Assembly (NCBI RefSeq): GCF_001514195.1 | Contig: NZ_KQ948735.1 | Coordinates: 63,172-127,171 of the forward strand | Origin: Streptomyces griseorubiginosus | GTDB lineage: Bacteria; Actinomycetota; Actinomycetes; Streptomycetales; Streptomycetaceae | Length of the DNA stretch: 64,000 nt | Reading direction: 5' to 3' | In this document: positions 35,765 to 44,619 of the stretch, piece after piece | Layout: every line of letters begins with the position of its first letter | How positions within the stretch are numbered: position 1 is the stretch's first letter | Notes under the pieces: generated by a model | Database searches by the model: none | Told to the model about the DNA's origin: nothing | Seen by the model: the letters and a program-made list of their open reading frames with translations, nothing else | Program-made: the position numbers and the translations under genes

Positions 35765-35989
35765 CTGAATCCGCGAAGCGAAAGGCGCCCTGGCGCCGGT
35801 CCCCCCACGGGCCGGCGTCCAGGGCGCCTTCCCATGTCCCGGTGCGGATTCCCCCCACGGGATCCGGCCGGGCGCCTGAGAGACCAGCGCCTGAATCGCT
35901 GTCTTTCCGGTACTGCTGGTACTGCCGTTGAGCAGAACGAGCACAACTGCTCGTACTACTCCAGTGTGCGATCTGCCGGGACAACGCAC
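35738..35989 (-). pseudogene. possible remnant of a P-loop (chloramphenicol phosphotransferase-like) gene
   Basis: Leftward frame containing VVLVLLNGSTSSTGKTAIQA, similar to the 'LNG.SS.GK(S/T)' start of chloramphenicol phosphotransferase-like P-loop kinases but with one extra residue before GK. After about 30 residues the frame runs into the terminator and repeat A and loses any coding look. No good Shine-Dalgarno was seen. Could be chance; listed as a low-confidence remnant. Confidence 0.2.
35784..35828 (+). terminator. strong GC hairpin downstream of citrate synthase
   Basis: GGCGCCCTGGCGCCGG pairs with CCGGCGTCCAGGGCGCC with one bulged base, and TTCCC follows. It lies 137 bp after the citrate synthase stop, just past repeat A. 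It should end that transcript. Confidence 0.8.
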
Positions 35990-36301
35990 GGTCGGGAGGG
36001 CCGCTCAAAGCTTCCCTATGCGCGTGCCCCGGCAACGCATCTCCGAGGAAGTCCCCCAAGACATCCTCAGATGTCAGTCAGCGCCCCCCAAGACGCTGCC
36101 CGACATCGCCAACTTAGACCTTCGAAGCCCTTCGATGGTTACGTTCGCATCACTGTGATCTGCGTCTCTTGCAAATGTCCGTTAGATACGCAAGAGCCCG
36201 GATACTGCGAACGGGACCCAGCGTAAGGACGTTGCGCGAGTCTTGTGAAGAGCTTATGTGAGCGTGGCCCGGGACTCCAGAGGGGTCCGTCAAAGGAATC
36301 C
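35829..36301. other. gene-free interval between citrate synthase and copA
   Basis: About 470 bp with clearly lower GC than the surroundings from 36000 to 36250 (for example CTCTTGCAAATGTCCGTTAG). It lies downstream of two converging genes. Apart from the P-loop-like remnant no ORF has coding bias. TCACTGTGA at about 36151 is a small palindrome. No tRNA cloverleaf was found. A small RNA cannot be excluded. Confidence 0.5.
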
Positions 36302-38524
36302 TCAACGAAACGTACGGAGCCGCAGGCTGTTGGTCACCACGAAGACCGAGGAGAACGCCATCGCCGCCCCCGCGATCATCGGGTTCAGCAGGCCCGCCGC
36401 GGCCAGCGGCAGCGCGGCCACGTTGTAGCCGAAGGCCCACACGAGATTCCCCTTGATCGTGGACAGGGTGCGCCGGGAGAGCCGGATCGCGTCCGCGGCC
36501 ACCCGCAGGTCCCCGCGCACCAGCGTCAGGTCCCCCGCCTCGATCGCCGCGTCGGTCCCGGTGCCCATCGCGAGCCCCAGGTCTGCGGCGGCGAGCGCGG
36601 CCGCGTCGTTGACGCCGTCACCGACCATCGCCACGACCCGGCCCTCGCGCTGGAGCCGTCGTACGGCATCGACCTTGTCCTCGGGCAGCACCTCGGCGAC
36701 CACCTCGCCGATCCCGACGGCCCGGGCCACCGCCTCGGCCACCGTCCGGTTGTCCCCGGTCAGCAGCACCGGCGTCAGCCCGAGCGCCCGCAGTGACCGC
36801 ACCGCCTCGGCGCTGGTCTCCTTGACGGTGTCGGCGACGGCCAGCACACCGCGCGCCACCCCGTCCCACCCGACGACGACAGCCGTACGACCGTCCCGCT
36901 CGGCCTCCCCCTTGGCGCGGGCCAGCTCGGCGGGCAGCACGTCGAAAAGCCGGCCCACGGAGACCTCGTGGCCCTCCACGCGGCCGCGTACGCCCTTGCC
37001 GGGGACGTTCTCGAAGCTCTCGGCCTCCGGCAGCGGCCCGACCCGCTCCTCGGCTCCCAGGGCCACCGCGCGCGCCACGGGATGCTCGGATGCGTGCTCC
37101 AGGGCTCCCGCGAGCCGCAGCACCTGCTTCTCGTCGGCGCCGTCGGCGACGTGGACCTCCTGGAGGCTCATCCGCCCTGTGGTGACCGTGCCGGTCTTGT
37201 CCAGGACGACGGTGTCGACGCGGCGCGTGGACTCCAGGACCTCGGGCCCCTTGATGAGGATGCCGAGCTGCGCGCCGCGCCCGGTGCCGACCATGAGCGC
37301 GGTCGGCGTGGCCAGACCCAGCGCGCACGGGCACGCGATGATCAGTACGGCGACGGCCGCGGTGAACGCGGCGGCGGTGTCCCCGGTGGCGCCGAGCCAG
37401 GCCCCGAAGGTGGCGACGGCGATGCCGATGACGACCGGCACGAAGACCGCGGCGACCCGGTCGGCCAGCCGCTGCACCTGCGCCTTGCCGTTCTGCGCGT
37501 CCTCCACCAGCCGCGCCATCCGGGCGAGCCGTGTCTCCTCCCCGACCCGCGTCGCCATGACGACGATCCGCCCGCCGGCGTTGACGGTCGCACCCGTGAC
37601 CGCGTCCCCGACGCCCACGTCCACCGGCACCGACTCACCGGTCAGCATCGAGGCGTCCACCGCGGAGGCGCCCTCGACGACGGTGCCGTCGGTCGCGATC
37701 TTCTCCCCGGGCCGTACGACGAAACGGTCCCCGACACCCAGCCGGTCCGCCGGGATCCGCACCTCGCGGCCGTCCCGCAGCACGCAGACGTCCTTGGCGC
37801 CCAGCTCCATCAGCGCCCTGAGCGCGGCTCCCGCACGGCGCTTGGCGCGGGCCTCCAGATACCTGCCGAGCAGGATGAGGGCGGTGACCCCGGCCGCCAC
37901 CTCGAGATAGATCGTCGAGGCGCCGTCCATGCCGCCCACGGTGAGCGCGAACCGCTCCCGCATGCCCGGCATCCCCGCGTCCCCGAGGAACAGCGCCCAC
38001 AGCGACCATCCGAAGGCGGCGAGCGTCCCGACCGAGACAAGGGTGTCCATGGTGGCCGCAGCATGCCGCACGTTCGTCCAGGCGGCCTTGTGGAAGGGCC
38101 AGCCGCCCCACACCACGACGGGGGAGGCGAGGGTGAGCGCGAGCCACTGCCAGTAGTCGAACTGGAGTGCGGGGATCATGGAGAGCGCGACGACGGGGAG
38201 AGCGAGCGCGAGGGAGACGAACAGCCGCTGCCGAAGTCCGTCGAGCTCGGCGTCTCCCTGTGTTTCCTCCGTGGCGGGCGGCGCGGGCTCCTCTGCCGTG
38301 TACCCGGTCTTCACGACGGTCGCGATGAGATCGGCGACCTCGACCCCGGCGGGATAACTGACCCGGGCCTTCTCGGTCGCGTAGTTGACGGTGGCGCTGA
38401 CCCCGTCCATCCGATTGAGCTTCTTCTCGACCCGAGCCGCACAGGAGGCACAGGTCATCCCACCGATGACCAACTCGACATGGGAGGCCGGTGTGATAGC
38501 CGCGGGCTCGGTGACGCTGGACAT
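36302..38524 (-). CDS. copA: copper-exporting P1B-type ATPase CopA
   Basis: A 740-residue heavy-metal P-type ATPase. One N-terminal HMA domain with GGMTCASC (Cys25, Cys28); about eight membrane helices; the metal motif [12 protein letters not shown]; phosphorylation site DKTGTVTTG; nucleotide-domain ASEHPVARA; hinge [10 protein letters not shown]. The last helices carry YN and M..SS, the Cu(I) signature. It pumps Cu(I) out of the cytosol at the expense of ATP. It follows copZ in the same direction with a hairpin and a dispersed repeat in the 124 bp between, and the CsoR-type site upstream of copZ likely controls both. Start ATG 38524. Confidence 0.95.
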   Translation of the reverse strand: MSSVTEPAAITPASHVELVIGGMTCASCAARVEKKLNRMDGVSATVNYATEKARVSYPAGVEVADLIATVVKTGYTAEEPAPPATEETQGDAELDGLRQRLFVSLALALPVVALSMIPALQFDYWQWLALTLASPVVVWGGWPFHKAAWTNVRHAAATMDTLVSVGTLAAFGWSLWALFLGDAGMPGMRERFALTVGGMDGASTIYLEVAAGVTALILLGRYLEARAKRRAGAALRALMELGAKDVCVLRDGREVRIPADRLGVGDRFVVRPGEKIATDGTVVEGASAVDASMLTGESVPVDVGVGDAVTGATVNAGGRIVVMATRVGEETRLARMARLVEDAQNGKAQVQRLADRVAAVFVPVVIGIAVATFGAWLGATGDTAAAFTAAVAVLIIACPCALGLATPTALMVGTGRGAQLGILIKGPEVLESTRRVDTVVLDKTGTVTTGRMSLQEVHVADGADEKQVLRLAGALEHASEHPVARAVALGAEERVGPLPEAESFENVPGKGVRGRVEGHEVSVGRLFDVLPAELARAKGEAERDGRTAVVVGWDGVARGVLAVADTVKETSAEAVRSLRALGLTPVLLTGDNRTVAEAVARAVGIGEVVAEVLPEDKVDAVRRLQREGRVVAMVGDGVNDAAALAAADLGLAMGTGTDAAIEAGDLTLVRGDLRVAADAIRLSRRTLSTIKGNLVWAFGYNVAALPLAAAGLLNPMIAGAAMAFSSVFVVTNSLRLRTFR

Positions 38525-38539
38525 GTACTGCGACTCCCT

Positions 38540-38612
38540 CTAGGGGCGCGGGCCGTATCGACATGCGGCTCCGCCGCGCGGGCGCAACGAGCCACGATGG
38601 CGCCGCAGACGC
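38540..38612 (-). repeat. Streptomyces dispersed intergenic repeat, copy B (long variant)
   Basis: Contains TAGGGGCGCGGG, an ATGCGGCTCCGCCGCG hairpin, and GAGCCACGATGGCGCCGCAG. Same family as copies A, C and D but with an inserted hairpin between the GGGGCGCGGG and CGACCAGCCACGA parts. It lies between copZ and copA. Confidence 0.75.
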
Positions 38613-38629
38613 CTACGGACCATCGTGGC
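38591..38629 (-). terminator. 10-bp stem hairpin between copZ and copA
   Basis: GCCACGATGG and CCATCGTGGC are perfect complements separated by 19 nt. The hairpin begins 20 bp past the copZ stop. It overlaps repeat copy B. It could partially end the copZ transcript so that chaperone is made in excess over the pump. Confidence 0.6.
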
Positions 38630-38648
38630 ACCCTCTGTCGCGACGCTC

Positions 38649-38888
38649 TCAGGCCCGCCCGACAAGCTCGAACCCGGCCTCGTCCACAGCGGCCCGAACG
38701 GCCTCCTCGTCGAGCGGCGCAGCCGACACCACTGTCACCTCCCCGCTGGAAGCGACCGCCTTCACGGAGCTGACCCCGTCGATCTCGGAGATCTCCCCGG
38801 AGACGGCCCCTTCGCAGTGTCCGCAGCTCATCCCGCTCACCTTGTAGACGGCGGTCACGGAGCCAGCGGTGTCGGTCTGAGTGGTCAT
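38649..38888 (-). CDS. copZ: copper chaperone CopZ
   Basis: A 79-residue HMA-domain protein with the Cu(I)-binding motif MSCGHC (Cys22, Cys25) and the ferredoxin-like fold pattern (AVYKVSGMSC; EISEIDGVSSVKAVAS; GEVTVVSAAPLD). It binds Cu(I) in the cytosol and hands it to CopA. ATG 38888 is chosen because CAGGAGAACGAC lies upstream; a 7-residue longer start at 38909 lacks a Shine-Dalgarno. It is the first gene of the cop pair, 50 bp from the CsoR-type palindrome. Confidence 0.93.
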   Translation of the reverse strand: MTTQTDTAGSVTAVYKVSGMSCGHCEGAVSGEISEIDGVSSVKAVASSGEVTVVSAAPLDEEAVRAAVDEAGFELVGRA

Positions 38889-38943
38889 GTCGTTCTCCTG
38901 ATGACTCATGAGAGGTGGTGCACTGTCTAGGGTGCACTACCCT

Positions 38944-38960
38944 ATACCCCTAGGGGGTAT
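38944..38960 (-). promoter_or_regulatory. CsoR-type copper operator
   Basis: ATACCCCTAGGGGGTAT is a palindrome of the kind bound by the copper sensor CsoR. It lies 56 bp before the copZ start. CsoR releases DNA when it binds Cu(I). No csoR gene is in this window, so the sensor acts in trans. Confidence 0.88.
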
Positions 38961-39280
38961 TTCTCCAAGAAGGGTCCCGCCGGGCCAGGGGCAGGCAGGC
39001 ACTCCTGCACGAACTGAGCAGCGCCCCGCCGGCGATCGCCGTCCACGGTCCGTGCCCGAAGGGAGCGAGTACCCCGCGCGGCATCTCCGTCTCCATGAGG
39101 GCCCGCAGATCGATGCCCCGGGCGGTGACCGCGGCGTCAAAGGCGTACCCGGCGCTCCCCAGGCGTGCTGCTCCGCGTCGAGTGCGTCACGAGCGCCGTC
39201 CACGCCCACAGCGCGAGCCGGCCCCGCGGGCAGTGCCGCCACAGTCCCGAAGGGGCCCGTAGATGCTGCCCGCACTCGGC
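38961..39280 (-). pseudogene. possible frameshifted coding remnant
   Basis: On the minus strand the frame AVGVDGARDALDAEQHAWG (about 39230-39165) stops making sense and a second frame continues in register with SAGYAFDAAVTARGIDLRAL, then METEMPRGVLAPFGHGPW, down to a TAG in the CsoR site. Codon bias in both pieces looks coding, and a single missing base would join them. I do not recognise the family. The region is otherwise without a gene. The three 15-mers at 39285 lie to its right. Confidence 0.3.
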
Positions 39281-39284
39281 TGGG

Positions 39285-39348
39285 CGGGCTGCGGAGTCGC
39301 GGGGTCGGTCGGGCTACGGAGTCGAGGGCCGGCCGGGCTACGGAGTCG
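39285..39348 (+). repeat. 15-bp repeat, three spaced copies
   Basis: CGGGCTACGGAGTCG occurs at 39310 and 39334, with CGGGCTGCGGAGTCG at 39285, spaced 25 and 24 bp. The last copy overlaps the end of the TetR gene. Too short to identify. Confidence 0.7.
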
Positions 39349-40003
39349 CCGTGCTGCCCGATCGGCCGAGGCGGTCGCCCACCAGCGGGTCCAGGTAGCG
39401 CACCAGCACGTTCTTCACCTCGCGGATGTACGCCTCGCGCTCGGCGCCCTCGTGGGCGAGGACCAGTTCCAGGCCCGCCTTGTACAGGCCGAGGACCATG
39501 TGGGCGGTGCGGGTGACGTCAGCCTGGGGGGCCTCGGGCAGGAGGGAGGTCATCAGCGTCTCCAGCCGGTTGACGAGGCCCGTGTGCAGCGCGTCGTGGT
39601 CCTCGGCCATCCGGCCGGGGATGTCGGGGCCGTGCATCAGCGCGAAGAACACCGGGTGGTCGCAGTTGAAGGCCATGAACCGGTCCACGGCCGCGCCGAC
39701 CACCTCCTCCAGCGGGGTCGCCGGGTCGACCGGGGCGAGCGCCTCGCCGTACGCCGTCTGCATCTCGTGCACGAGCCGCCCGCCCAGCTCGATCGCGATC
39801 GCTTCCTTGTTCGGGAAGAACTGGTAGAGCGTGCCGGGGGAGACACCGGCCTCGCGGGCGATGGCGTTGGTGCTGGCCGCGGTGTAGCCCGTGGTCGTGA
39901 AGACGGTGGCCGCCGCCTCCAGGAGCTGGGCGATCCGGCGTTCACCACGGGCCTGGCGGCGGCGCGGCTGTTCCTTCGCCTCGGTCTCGGCGTTCTCGGG
40001 CAC
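39338..40003 (-). CDS. TetR family transcriptional regulator
   Basis: A 221-residue TetR-type protein. Residues 20-65 are the HTH: RRIAQLLEAAATVFTTTGYT, NAIAREAGVSPGTLYQFFPNKEA. The C-terminal ligand domain contains AHMVLGLYKAGLELVLAHEG. GTG 40003 gives the expected N-terminus. Divergent from the MMPL exporter gene, with two GAGCG-rich inverted repeats in the 122 bp between, so it very likely represses that exporter and itself. Ligand unknown, perhaps a lipid or drug. Confidence 0.9.
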   Translation of the reverse strand: MPENAETEAKEQPRRRQARGERRIAQLLEAAATVFTTTGYTAASTNAIAREAGVSPGTLYQFFPNKEAIAIELGGRLVHEMQTAYGEALAPVDPATPLEEVVGAAVDRFMAFNCDHPVFFALMHGPDIPGRMAEDHDALHTGLVNRLETLMTSLLPEAPQADVTRTAHMVLGLYKAGLELVLAHEGAEREAYIREVKNVLVRYLDPLVGDRLGRSGSTATP

Positions 40004-40030
40004 GCGTTATCCCCAGCTCTCCGCACACGG

Positions 40031-40081
40031 TTGACAAAAACGAGCGCTCGCTCGCATTCTGGAAACGCGAGCGATCTCTCG
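40031..40081. promoter_or_regulatory. TetR / MMPL divergent control region with two operator-like sites
   Basis: A rightward promoter reads TTGACA (40031-40036), 18 bp, CATTCT (40055-40060). CGAGCGCTCGCTCG (40041-40054) lies in the spacer, and CGCGAGCGATCTCTCG (40066-40081) lies just downstream. Both are imperfect palindromes sharing GAGCG. Binding at either would block transcription of the exporter gene. Confidence 0.65.
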
Positions 40082-40125
40082 TGTTTTCCATTTTACGGTT
40101 TCCACGGTGAAGGGGACACCGCACC

Positions 40126-42381
40126 ATGACCGAAGTCAACAGCCCACCCCGGGTGGGCCGCTGGACCCGCCTCGTCACCGCCCGCCCCAGGTTGTCCCTG
40201 CTCGCGGCCCTGGTGCTCACCGTCCTCGCCGTGCTGGCCGGCAGCGGGGTCGCCGACCGGCTGGGCGCCGGCGGCTGGGAGGACCCGGCGGCGGAGTCCA
40301 CGTACGCCACGAAGGCGCTGGAGCGCGAGTTCCCGGACTCCCAGCCCAACCTCCTGCTGCTCGTCGACGCGGGCAGCGCCTCGGTGGACGACCCGGCGGT
40401 GACCGCGGAGGCGAACCGCCTCACCGCCCGCCTGGCCGCCGAGCGGGGCGTCACCGGCGTCGGCTCCTACTGGTCCGCCAAGTCACCGGCGCTGCGTGCG
40501 GAGGACGGCCACGAGGCGCTGATCGCCGCCCGCATCACCGGCGACGAGAAGCAGATGGGCCGGACCCTCGACCGCATCGCCCCTTCCCTGCGCGGGACGC
40601 ACGGGCCGGTGAAGGTCGAGATCGGCGGCATCGTCGCGGTGCGGCACGAAATGCAGACGATCATCCAGGAGGACCTCACCCGGGCCGAGATGATCGCCCT
40701 GCCGATCACGCTCCTGCTGCTCGTGATGGTCTTCGGCAGCGCGATCGCCGCCCTGCTGCCGCTCGGCATCGGCATCGTCGCGATCCTCGGGACCAACGCC
40801 GTGCTGCGCGGACTGACCGAGTTCACCGACGTCTCCGTCTTCGCGATGAACCTCACCACGGCCCTCGGACTCGGCCTGGCCATCGACTACGCGCTGTTCA
40901 TCGTCCGCCGCTTCCGCGAGGAACTGACCGCGGGCGCCGACCCGTCGACGGCGGTCGCCACCACCCTGCGCACAGCGGGACGCACCGTCCTGTTCTCCGC
41001 CCTGACCGTCGCGGTCTCCCTGGCGGCGATGCTCCTCTTCCCGCAGTACTTCCTGCGCTCGTTCGCCTACGCCGGCATGGCCGTGGTCCTGCTCGCCGCG
41101 GCCGCCGCCCTGATCCTCCTCCCGGCCGCCCTGCTTCTGCTGGGCCCCCGGGTCAACTCCCTGGACCTGCGGCAGCTGTTCCGGCGCGGGCGGTCGTCCT
41201 CGAAGCCCCCGGGTACCGCCTGGGCCCGCGGGGCGGCCCTCGTGATGCGCCGCGCCCCGTTCTTCGCCCTCGCCACCACCGCCGTCCTGGTCCTGCTCGG
41301 GCTCCCCTTCCTGGGGGTGAAGTTCGGCACCGCCGACGACCGTCAGCTGCCCGCGTCCGCCGAGTCCCACGTCGTCCAGCAGCACCTGCGCGACGGCTTC
41401 CCCGGGAGCCCGGGCGGGGGCCTCGAAGTCCTCGCGGAAGGCAAGGCCGGCCCGGCGCAGTACACCGCCTACAAGCACCGCGTCGCAGCCCTCCCCGAAG
41501 TCCTCCGGGTCGACGGCCCGCTCGTCAAGGGCGACTCGGCCTACTTCACGGTCCAGCCCAGAGGCGAGGCCGTGGACGCCGGCGTACAGCACCTGGTCCG
41601 TGAGCTGCGCGCCACCAAGGCCCCGTTCGACACCAAGGTCACCGGAACCGCGGCCGTCCTGGTCGACTCCAAGCACGCGATAGGCGAGCGACTGCCCTGG
41701 GCGGCGGCCTTCATCGTGATCGTCACCCTGCTCCTGGTCTTCCTGCTGACCGGCAGCATCCTCATCCCGATCCAGGCGGTCCTCCTCAACGCCCTCAGTC
41801 TGACGGCGATGTTCGGCGCGGTGGTCTGGGTCTTCCAGGACGGCCACCTCTCCGGCCTCCTCGGCTTCACCAGCCCCGGCTCGATAGAGACGACCCTCCC
41901 CGTCCTGATGTTCTGCGTCGCCTTCGGCCTCTCCATGGACTACGGCGTCTTCCTCCTCTCCCGCATCAAGGAGGAGCACGACCGGACCGGCGACCACGAG
42001 GAGGCGATCCGCCACGGCCTCCAACGCACGGGAGGCCTGATCACAGCGGCAGCGGTCATCCTGGCCGTGGTCATGGTCGCCATAGGCACCTCCAGGGTCA
42101 CCAACACCAAGATGCTGGGCCTGGGCATAGCCCTGGCGGTCCTGATGGACGCGATGATCGTCCGCAGCCTGCTGGTCCCGGCGGTGATGAAGCTGACCGG
42201 GAAGGCAACATGGTGGGCCCCAAAGGCTCTGCGCAGACTGCACGACCGGTTCGGTTTGAGCGAGGGGGAAGTAAAACTCCCCAGGGGCGCGGGGAACGGC
42301 GCGACCAGCCACGACGCACCCGCAGACGAAAACGGCGAGGGGATGGCAGATGCGAGCGGTGGTCTTCGATCAATACGGTGA
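40126..42381 (+). CDS. MMPL family RND exporter
   Basis: A 751-residue transporter of the MmpL type with 12 membrane helices and two large outer loops (about 40-190 and 400-530). The proton-relay signature appears twice: [19 protein letters not shown] and [20 protein letters not shown], with Asp-Tyr pairs as in MmpL3. It likely exports lipids or lipophilic drugs using the proton gradient. The end of the frame ([19 protein letters not shown]) is encoded by dispersed repeat C and continues 32 nt into the ADH start, so the native C-terminus was probably shorter. ATG 40126 follows an AAGGGGA site. Confidence 0.9.
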   Translation: MTEVNSPPRVGRWTRLVTARPRLSLLAALVLTVLAVLAGSGVADRLGAGGWEDPAAESTYATKALEREFPDSQPNLLLLVDAGSASVDDPAVTAEANRLTARLAAERGVTGVGSYWSAKSPALRAEDGHEALIAARITGDEKQMGRTLDRIAPSLRGTHGPVKVEIGGIVAVRHEMQTIIQEDLTRAEMIALPITLLLLVMVFGSAIAALLPLGIGIVAILGTNAVLRGLTEFTDVSVFAMNLTTALGLGLAIDYALFIVRRFREELTAGADPSTAVATTLRTAGRTVLFSALTVAVSLAAMLLFPQYFLRSFAYAGMAVVLLAAAAALILLPAALLLLGPRVNSLDLRQLFRRGRSSSKPPGTAWARGAALVMRRAPFFALATTAVLVLLGLPFLGVKFGTADDRQLPASAESHVVQQHLRDGFPGSPGGGLEVLAEGKAGPAQYTAYKHRVAALPEVLRVDGPLVKGDSAYFTVQPRGEAVDAGVQHLVRELRATKAPFDTKVTGTAAVLVDSKHAIGERLPWAAAFIVIVTLLLVFLLTGSILIPIQAVLLNALSLTAMFGAVVWVFQDGHLSGLLGFTSPGSIETTLPVLMFCVAFGLSMDYGVFLLSRIKEEHDRTGDHEEAIRHGLQRTGGLITAAAVILAVVMVAIGTSRVTNTKMLGLGIALAVLMDAMIVRSLLVPAVMKLTGKATWWAPKALRRLHDRFGLSEGEVKLPRGAGNGATSHDAPADENGEGMADASGGLRSIR
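42292..42330 (+). repeat. Streptomyces dispersed intergenic repeat, copy C (inside MMPL 3' end)
   Basis: CCAGGGGCGCGGGGAACGGC followed by GCGACCAGCCACGACGCACC. It lies within the last 100 bp of the MMPL frame and is translated there. Same core as copies A and D. Confidence 0.8.
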
Positions 42382-43393
42382 ACCCGCACAGGTACGTGAG
42401 GTCCCCGACCCCCACCCCCCGGAGCACGGAGTCGTCGTCCGCGTAGAAGCCACCGGCCTCTGCCGAAGCGACTGGCACGGCTGGCAGGGCCACGACCCCG
42501 ACATCACCCTCCCGCACGTCCCGGGCCACGAACTCGCCGGCACGGTGGAGGCGGTCGGCACCCGCGTGAGCGCCTGGCACCCCGGCGACCGCGTCACCGT
42601 CCCCTTCGTCTGCGCCTGCGGCACCTGCCCGACCTGCAAGGCCGGCGACCACCAGATCTGCGAGCGTCAGACCCAGCCCGGCTTCACCCACTGGGGCTCG
42701 TTCGCCCAGTACGTGGCGCTGGACCACGCGGACGTGAACCTGGTGGCCGTGCCGCAGGACATGGCCTTCAGCACGGCCGCGTCCCTCGGCTGCCGTTTCG
42801 CCACGGCGTTCAGGGCGGTGGTGCAGCAGGGCAGGCTCGCCGCGGGGGAGTGGGTGGCGGTGCACGGCTGCGGCGGAGTGGGCCTGTCCGCGGTGATGAT
42901 CGCGGCGGCGTCGGGAGCCCGGGTGGTGGCCGTGGACGTGTCTCCCGGGGCCCTCGCGCTGGCAAGGAAGTTCGGCGCGACGGAGTGCGTGGACGCGAGT
43001 GGCGCGAAGGACACCGCGGCGGTGGTCCGGGAGCTGACCGGCGGCGGCGCGCACCTGTCGCTGGACGCCCTCGGCTCCCCGGTCACCTGCGCCGCGTCCG
43101 TCAACTCCCTGCGCCGCCGCGGCCGGCACGTCCAGGTCGGACTGCTGCCCTCGCCGGACGGCACGACCCCGGTCCCCATGGCCCGCGCGATCGCCCTGGA
43201 GCTGGAACTCCTCGGCAGTCACGGCATGGCCGCCCACACCTACCCGGCGATGCTGGAACTGGTCCGGGCGGGCGTGCTGCGACCCGATCTGCTGGTCACC
43301 TCCACGATCACCCTGGACGCCACCCCGGAGGCCCTCGCGGCGATGGGCACGTCTCCGGGAGCGGGGGTGACGGTCATCGAGCCGTGGAGTTGA
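42350..43393 (+). CDS. zinc-dependent alcohol dehydrogenase
   Basis: A 347-residue MDR-family dehydrogenase. Catalytic-zinc residues are seen in [10 protein letters not shown] (Cys) and [13 protein letters not shown] (His-Glu); structural zinc cysteines in [17 protein letters not shown]; and a Rossmann glycine motif in [19 protein letters not shown]. It oxidises an alcohol with NAD(P). ATG 42350 has GAGGGGATGG upstream and overlaps the MMPL frame by 32 nt, so the two are probably co-transcribed. Its 3' end overlaps the convergent GNAT gene by 20 bp. Substrate unknown. Confidence 0.92.
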   Translation: MRAVVFDQYGEPAQVREVPDPHPPEHGVVVRVEATGLCRSDWHGWQGHDPDITLPHVPGHELAGTVEAVGTRVSAWHPGDRVTVPFVCACGTCPTCKAGDHQICERQTQPGFTHWGSFAQYVALDHADVNLVAVPQDMAFSTAASLGCRFATAFRAVVQQGRLAAGEWVAVHGCGGVGLSAVMIAAASGARVVAVDVSPGALALARKFGATECVDASGAKDTAAVVRELTGGGAHLSLDALGSPVTCAASVNSLRRRGRHVQVGLLPSPDGTTPVPMARAIALELELLGSHGMAAHTYPAMLELVRAGVLRPDLLVTSTITLDATPEALAAMGTSPGAGVTVIEPWS

Positions 43394-43940
43394 GGGCGGC
43401 CCAGTCGCGGTCGAGGAGGCCCATGACGACCCAGTCCACCCACTGGCCGTCCCGTAGATCGGCCTCCCGCCGCACCCCCTCGACCACGAACCCGACCTTC
43501 TCGTAGACCCGCAGGGCACGGGCGTTGTGGCCGTAGGCCTCCAACTCGATGCGGTGCAGGCCGAGATACCCGAAGCCGTGGCCGACGACGAGCCGGGTGG
43601 CCTCGGTGCCGAGGCCTCGGCCGCGTCCCCGGGGGCCGATGAGGGTGCGGAAGGTGCAGCTGCGGGCGTGGGCGTCCCACTCGTACAGGACGACCTCGCC
43701 GACGAGTTCGCCGGTCGCCCTGTCGGTGACGGCGAGGTCGAGGCGGTCGGTCTGCTCGGACCGGGAGCCGTACCAGGACCGGAGCCGTTCCAGGCTGAGG
43801 TCGCCGGAAGGGGTCCCGGTGAAGTGAAGGACCTCGGGGTCCTCGATGATCTCCGCCATGCCCTCGGCATCCGCCGCCGTGAACGGCCTCAGCACCGTCC
43901 GCTCGCCGGTCAGCAGGGGTTTGAGGGAGAAGTCGCTCAT
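43374..43940 (-). CDS. GNAT family N-acetyltransferase (RimJ-like)
   Basis: A 188-residue GNAT protein of the RimJ/RimL type. [18 protein letters not shown] near the start, [15 protein letters not shown], the acetyl-CoA loop [19 protein letters not shown], then [20 protein letters not shown] and [13 protein letters not shown] are all typical. It transfers an acetyl group from acetyl-CoA to an amino group, often on a protein N-terminus or a small molecule; the target is unknown. ATG 43940 fits the family start; a 27-residue longer frame lacks homology and no strong Shine-Dalgarno marks either. Confidence 0.88.
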   Translation of the reverse strand: MSDFSLKPLLTGERTVLRPFTAADAEGMAEIIEDPEVLHFTGTPSGDLSLERLRSWYGSRSEQTDRLDLAVTDRATGELVGEVVLYEWDAHARSCTFRTLIGPRGRGRGLGTEATRLVVGHGFGYLGLHRIELEAYGHNARALRVYEKVGFVVEGVRREADLRDGQWVDWVVMGLLDRDWAALNSTAR

Positions 43941-44117
43941 GGCCCGACTGTGCCAGACACCCAGCACCCCGAGCCCGGCATTTTCCGCCCCCGGGGCCCG
44001 ACCGCCCGCCGACGCACGCACGTAGGCCGACCGGGTCGCGGGGGCCCACTCGAACTCCCGGGCCAGGTGCCCGCAGGGTCGCGGCAGGCACCCCGAGTCA
44101 TCGGGCGGGCCCGGCCG

Positions 44118-44318
44118 TCAGTTCTCTCTGCGCCCCCGGTTGCCGGGCCTGGACGCGACCCACGCGCGCACGGTGTCCGCGTACCAGAAGGGCTTGCCGC
44201 CCTCGACGTGGTCGGGTGGCGGCAGCAGCCCGTGTTTGCGGTACGAGCGCACGGTGTCCGGCTGCACCCGGATGTGCGCCGCGATCTCCTTGTACGACCA
44301 GAGCCTTCGGTCGGTCAT
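44118..44318 (-). CDS. small helix-turn-helix protein (AlpA/MerR-like)
   Basis: A 66-residue protein with one winged HTH: LWSYKEIAAHIRVQPDTVRS followed by YRKHGLLPPPDHVEGGKPFW and a WVASRPGN tail. This is the excisionase/AlpA-type fold in which YKEIA and VR..R contact DNA. Such proteins are common orphan regulators in Streptomyces. ATG 44318 with GAGGTG upstream is chosen; eight residues more are possible from 44342. It lacks a neighbouring integrase, so it is not an obvious mobile-element remnant. Confidence 0.8.
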   Translation of the reverse strand: MTDRRLWSYKEIAAHIRVQPDTVRSYRKHGLLPPPDHVEGGKPFWYADTVRAWVASRPGNRGRREN

Positions 44319-44619
44319 GTGGGGGCACCTCCTCGCGCGCACCGCGGCGGCGGCCGGGAACGGCCGTCGGGGGTACCGGGCGCTGCGCTGGCGATCACAG
44401 AAGCCTGTGCCCCGTGAACGACATGCGGTGACCCTGGGTCAGGGCCTGTGTGCCGGGTGTGACATGAAGCCCGCGTACACGCGACATGTGTGACACGGAA
44501 GGGGCGTTTGTGACAGAGGTGCCGCAAAGGCGTACGCGGGCGGGAGGGCGCGGCGCGTTGACTCGGGGGGCGATGTCTCCACGCCCCCCGTAGATGAACG
44601 ACTCCGCCCCGCCGAACGA
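44319..44619. other. gene-free interval left of the inositol locus
   Basis: 301 bp between the HTH start and the end of the IolE-like gene. It holds the HTH promoter; GCGACATGTGTGACA and GTTTGTGACA are related short elements about 25 bp apart near 44485-44520. No hairpin terminator of the IolE-like gene was clear. Confidence 0.45.

Noticed and set aside
36150..36260. Possible tRNA or small RNA in the AT-richer stretch near copA
   Set aside because: No cloverleaf, no CCA context and no conserved loop could be drawn; left as plain intergenic DNA.
44118..44318. AlpA-like HTH as an excisionase marking an integrated element
   Set aside because: No integrase, attachment-site repeat or tRNA lies nearby; such orphan HTH genes are common in Streptomyces.
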